Assembly: GCF_023230885.1 (NCBI RefSeq)
Contig: NZ_JALNWM010000202.1
Span: 1 to 6,506, forward strand
DNA from: Desulfocurvus sp.
GTDB lineage: Bacteria > Desulfobacterota > Desulfovibrionia > Desulfovibrionales > Desulfovibrionaceae
DNA: 6,506 nt
Direction: 5' to 3'
Shown here: positions 5,064-6,506 of the stretch, one piece after another
Layout of the letters: each line of letters opens with the position of its first letter
How positions within the stretch are numbered: the first letter of the stretch is position 1
Notes under the pieces: generated by a model
Databases searched by the model: none
Told to the model about the DNA's origin: nothing
Seen by the model: the letters and a program-made list of their open reading frames with translations, nothing else
Program-made: the position numbers and the translations under genes

Positions 5064-5299
5064 AATCCGCTCTCCCAGCCCGACCACCGGCGCCGGGCCC
5101 GGCGCCGGTGGGGCGGCGCGGGGCGGGGCACGGGCCTCCGGCATTCCGGCATCCGTTTCCGCTTCCACAAGCCGCCCGATATGTGGCAGGGTATGAACGA
5201 AAAAGCGCCGGGCGGCGGCCCCGGCGCGCAGCGCACGAGCCTTGCGGGCCCAGCCGGGCCCGAGCCCATACCTTTTCACCGCATGAGGAAGGAGGATGT
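5064..5299 (+). promoter_or_regulatory. Long structured 5' leader of nrfHA with three hairpins
   Basis: About 236 nt lie between the predicted transcription start and the nrfH ATG. Three inverted repeats stand out: a perfect 28-bp palindrome at 5084-5111 (14-base arms CCACCGGCGCCGGG and its complement); GCGCCGGG/CCCGGCGC at 5205-5212 and 5220-5227 with a 7-nt loop; and CGGGCCC/GGGCCCG at 5245-5251 and 5256-5262 with a 4-nt loop. None has a U-tract. A short open frame from ATG 5181 (or 5193) ends at TGA 5301-5303, overlapping the nrfH ATG, but lacks a good ribosome site. The leader may control translation or mRNA stability; I recognise no known riboswitch. Confidence 0.4.
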
Positions 5300-5776
5300 A
5301 TGACCCGGACCAAGGACAGCACACCCTGGCGCGGCCTGCGCCGGGCCCTGCTCCCGGCCCTGGCGGGCATGCTGCTGGTGGTCGGGGCGGCCCTGGCCAT
5401 GCACGCCACGGACCAGGCGCCGTTTTGCGGAGCCTGCCACTCCATGGCCGAGGCCGCGCTGACGCACAAGCGCTCGGTGCACGCGGAGCAGGCCTGCAAC
5501 GAATGCCACGCCCCGCACAACCTGGCGGCCAAGCTGCCCTTCAAAAGCAAGGAGGGCCTGCGCGACATCTGGGCCACCGCCACCAGCACCATCCCGGACC
5601 TGATCCATCCCGGAGGGGACACTAGGCGCGTGACCCAGGAGAACTGCGAGCGCTGCCACAGCGCCACGACCTCCACGGTCATGATGCAGAGCAAGGAGTT
5701 CTGCACCGACTGCCACCGCCATGTGCCCCACAGCCCCAAGATCCCCGTAGCCAAGAGGAGCGCCGCCGATGCGTAA
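5300..5776 (+). CDS. nrfH: NrfH, membrane-anchored tetrahaem cytochrome c quinol dehydrogenase
   Basis: A 158-residue NapC/NirT-family protein. One N-terminal span (about 14-34, RRALLPALAGMLLVVGAALA) anchors it to the inner membrane with the haem domain in the periplasm. Four haem-binding motifs are present: C43-GAC-H47, C66-NEC-H, C116-ERC-H and C135-TDC-H. The first continues S-M49, giving CxxCHxM; M49 and D89 (GLRD) fall at the numbers of the unusual Met ligand and distal Asp of haem 1 in D. vulgaris NrfH, where menaquinol is oxidised. Its role is to take electrons from the quinone pool and pass them to NrfA. ATG 5300 is chosen because AAGGAGG (5289-5295) lies 4 nt upstream; the ATGs at 5283 and 5296 are out of frame. 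It overlaps nrfA by 8 nt, as in the usual nrfHA operon, and is preceded by an HcpR-type site. No sign of damage. Confidence 0.97.
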   Translation: MTRTKDSTPWRGLRRALLPALAGMLLVVGAALAMHATDQAPFCGACHSMAEAALTHKRSVHAEQACNECHAPHNLAAKLPFKSKEGLRDIWATATSTIPDLIHPGGDTRRVTQENCERCHSATTSTVMMQSKEFCTDCHRHVPHSPKIPVAKRSAADA

Positions 5777-6506
5777 CGTGAAGATCCTGTGCGGCATGCT
5801 GGTCGCGGCCTGGGCCCTGGCCCTGGCCGCCTGCACCGCCGACGTGTCCGACCCCAAGACTCCGGAGTTCAAGACCGACCTGCCCGAAAAGGAAATCCGC
5901 AACTCGCCGTTCAAGAAGGAATTCCCGCTGCACTACGAGACATTCCTGCGCAACGACGAATCCGAGATCATGACCGAGTACGGCGGGTCCGTGGCCTACA
6001 ACAAGAACGACGACGTGAACCCCCTGCCCGAGGGCTACAAGCACGCCCAGCCCTACCTGAAGAACCTCTGGCTGGGCTACCCCTTCAGCTACGAATACCG
6101 CGCCGCGCGCGGCCACACCTACGCCCTGAAGGACATCCTGCACATCGACCGCATCAACCTCTACGCCGAAAAGGGCGGCATGCCCGCCACCTGCTGGAAC
6201 TGCAAGACCGCCAAGATGAACGAATTCGTCGGCGAGTACGGCGACGAGTTCTGGGCCAAGGATTTCAACCAGTTCCGCGAGCAGGTGGACATGGACGACA
6301 ACACCATCGGCTGCGCCAACTGCCACGACCCGCGCGACATGGAGCTGCGCCTGTACTCCGTGCCGCTCAAGGACCACCTGGCCGCCGAGGGCAACTGGGA
6401 GCTCGCCCCGGCGCAGGGCCACCGCAGGATCATGAGCGGCCTTGGCGGCGGCATGACCGTGTGTTTCCTCGGTAGCGTGCTGCTCTTCTCGGACTGGATG
6501 TACGCC
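5769..6506 (+). CDS. nrfA: NrfA, cytochrome c nitrite reductase (ammonia-forming), N-terminal part, 3' end doubtful
   Basis: Residues 1-216 are clearly NrfA, the periplasmic pentahaem enzyme that reduces nitrite to ammonium with six electrons from NrfH. The N-terminus is a lipoprotein signal (MRNVKI, hydrophobic core, lipobox L-A-A-C21), so the enzyme is probably lipid-anchored. Next come the conserved R-N-S-P-F-K and NPLPEGYKHAQPYLKNLW regions, R114 (in RGH, the active-site Arg), the catalytic haem motif C142-WNC-K146 with its lysine ligand, and haem 2, C182-ANC-H186. ATG 5769 has AAGAGGAG (5753-5760) 8 nt upstream and overlaps nrfH. After about residue 216 (base 6416) the frame stays open, but family resemblance is lost: the expected E-M-R-x-L-V-C-x-x-C-H of haem 3 is absent and a Gly-rich, hydrophobic stretch takes its place. 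The gene is either cut and joined to foreign sequence or the window end is misassembled. Identity of the first 216 residues is very secure. Confidence 0.93.
   Translation, partial: MRNVKILCGMLVAAWALALAACTADVSDPKTPEFKTDLPEKEIRNSPFKKEFPLHYETFLRNDESEIMTEYGGSVAYNKNDDVNPLPEGYKHAQPYLKNLWLGYPFSYEYRAARGHTYALKDILHIDRINLYAEKGGMPATCWNCKTAKMNEFVGEYGDEFWAKDFNQFREQVDMDDNTIGCANCHDPRDMELRLYSVPLKDHLAAEGNWELAPAQGHRRIMSGLGGGMTVCFLGSVLLFSDWMYA
6417..6506 (+). other. Tail of the nrfA frame that is not NrfA-like
   Basis: The last 30 codons read as a basic patch (GHRR), then MSGLGGGMTVCFLGSVLLF and SDWMYA. There is no CxxCH, although haem 3 is due about 42 residues after C182, near residue 224. Third positions remain G/C-rich in this frame, and the residues look like the start of a membrane span, as if from a different protein; ATG 6432 could even be a gene start, though its ribosome site is weak (AGGA 2 nt upstream). 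The other two plus frames hit stops within 60 bases and give no haem motif, so a simple frameshift does not restore NrfA. I do not recognise the source. Confidence 0.55.

Noticed and set aside
3236..5776. An 846-codon open plus frame running through hcp and into nrfH
   Set aside because: Over hcp it is an Arg/Gly/Pro-rich out-of-frame shadow produced by high G+C. Only its last part (from 5300) is real, as nrfH, and ATG 3236 has no ribosome site.
1..6506. CRISPR array, insertion sequence ends, tRNA or rRNA
   Set aside because: No regularly spaced direct repeats, transposase motifs, terminal inverted repeats with target duplications, or RNA gene signatures were found.

Overview
This is very G+C-rich DNA (coding third positions are almost all G or C). 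It most resembles a high-GC sulfate reducer of the Desulfovibrio group. The evidence is a Desulfovibrio-type hybrid cluster protein, an NrfH whose key residues fall at the same numbers as in Desulfovibrio vulgaris NrfH, a lipoprotein-type NrfA, a single-domain bacteriohemerythrin, and two TTGAC-N4-GTCAA palindromes of the HcpR (CRP/FNR family) type. Genus and species cannot be fixed from the sequence alone.

Layout, left to right. (1) 1-204, minus strand: the exported N-terminus of an alkaline phosphatase, cut by the window edge, with a 12-bp perfect hairpin in its upstream region. (2) 434-830, plus strand: a promoter, a small zinc-ribbon reading frame broken by an in-frame TGA, and a 52-residue single-span membrane protein, joined by an ATGA overlap. 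(3) 827-2137, minus strand: bacteriohemerythrin followed by a polytopic membrane protein of unknown function. The membrane protein's stop codon overlaps the stop of the opposing small gene in a shared CTAG. (4) 2196-2263: back-to-back promoters for the hemerythrin operon and for a plus-strand gene (2290-3153) with an N-terminal SHOCT-like helix pair and a C-terminal TM2-like membrane domain. (5) 3189-4974: HcpR-type site, hcp, and a strong intrinsic terminator. (6) 5011-6506: a perfect 22-bp HcpR-type palindrome at class II spacing from an extended -10, a roughly 236-nt structured leader, then nrfH and the start of nrfA, overlapping by 8 nt.

The right half is a coherent nitrosative-stress and nitrite module. 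NrfHA takes electrons from the membrane quinone pool and reduces periplasmic nitrite to ammonium. Hcp removes NO (or hydroxylamine) in the cytoplasm. Both units carry nearly the same operator, so they are probably co-induced. The hemerythrin could add O2 or NO buffering, but nothing in the sequence ties it to the same regulator.

The points most worth checking are: nrfA loses all resemblance to the family over its last ~90 bases, just before the expected third haem site; the in-frame TGA in the zinc-ribbon gene; two promoters sharing identical elements, one of which would make a leaderless mRNA; and the long hairpin-rich nrfHA leader. No CRISPR array, insertion sequence, tRNA or rRNA was seen.
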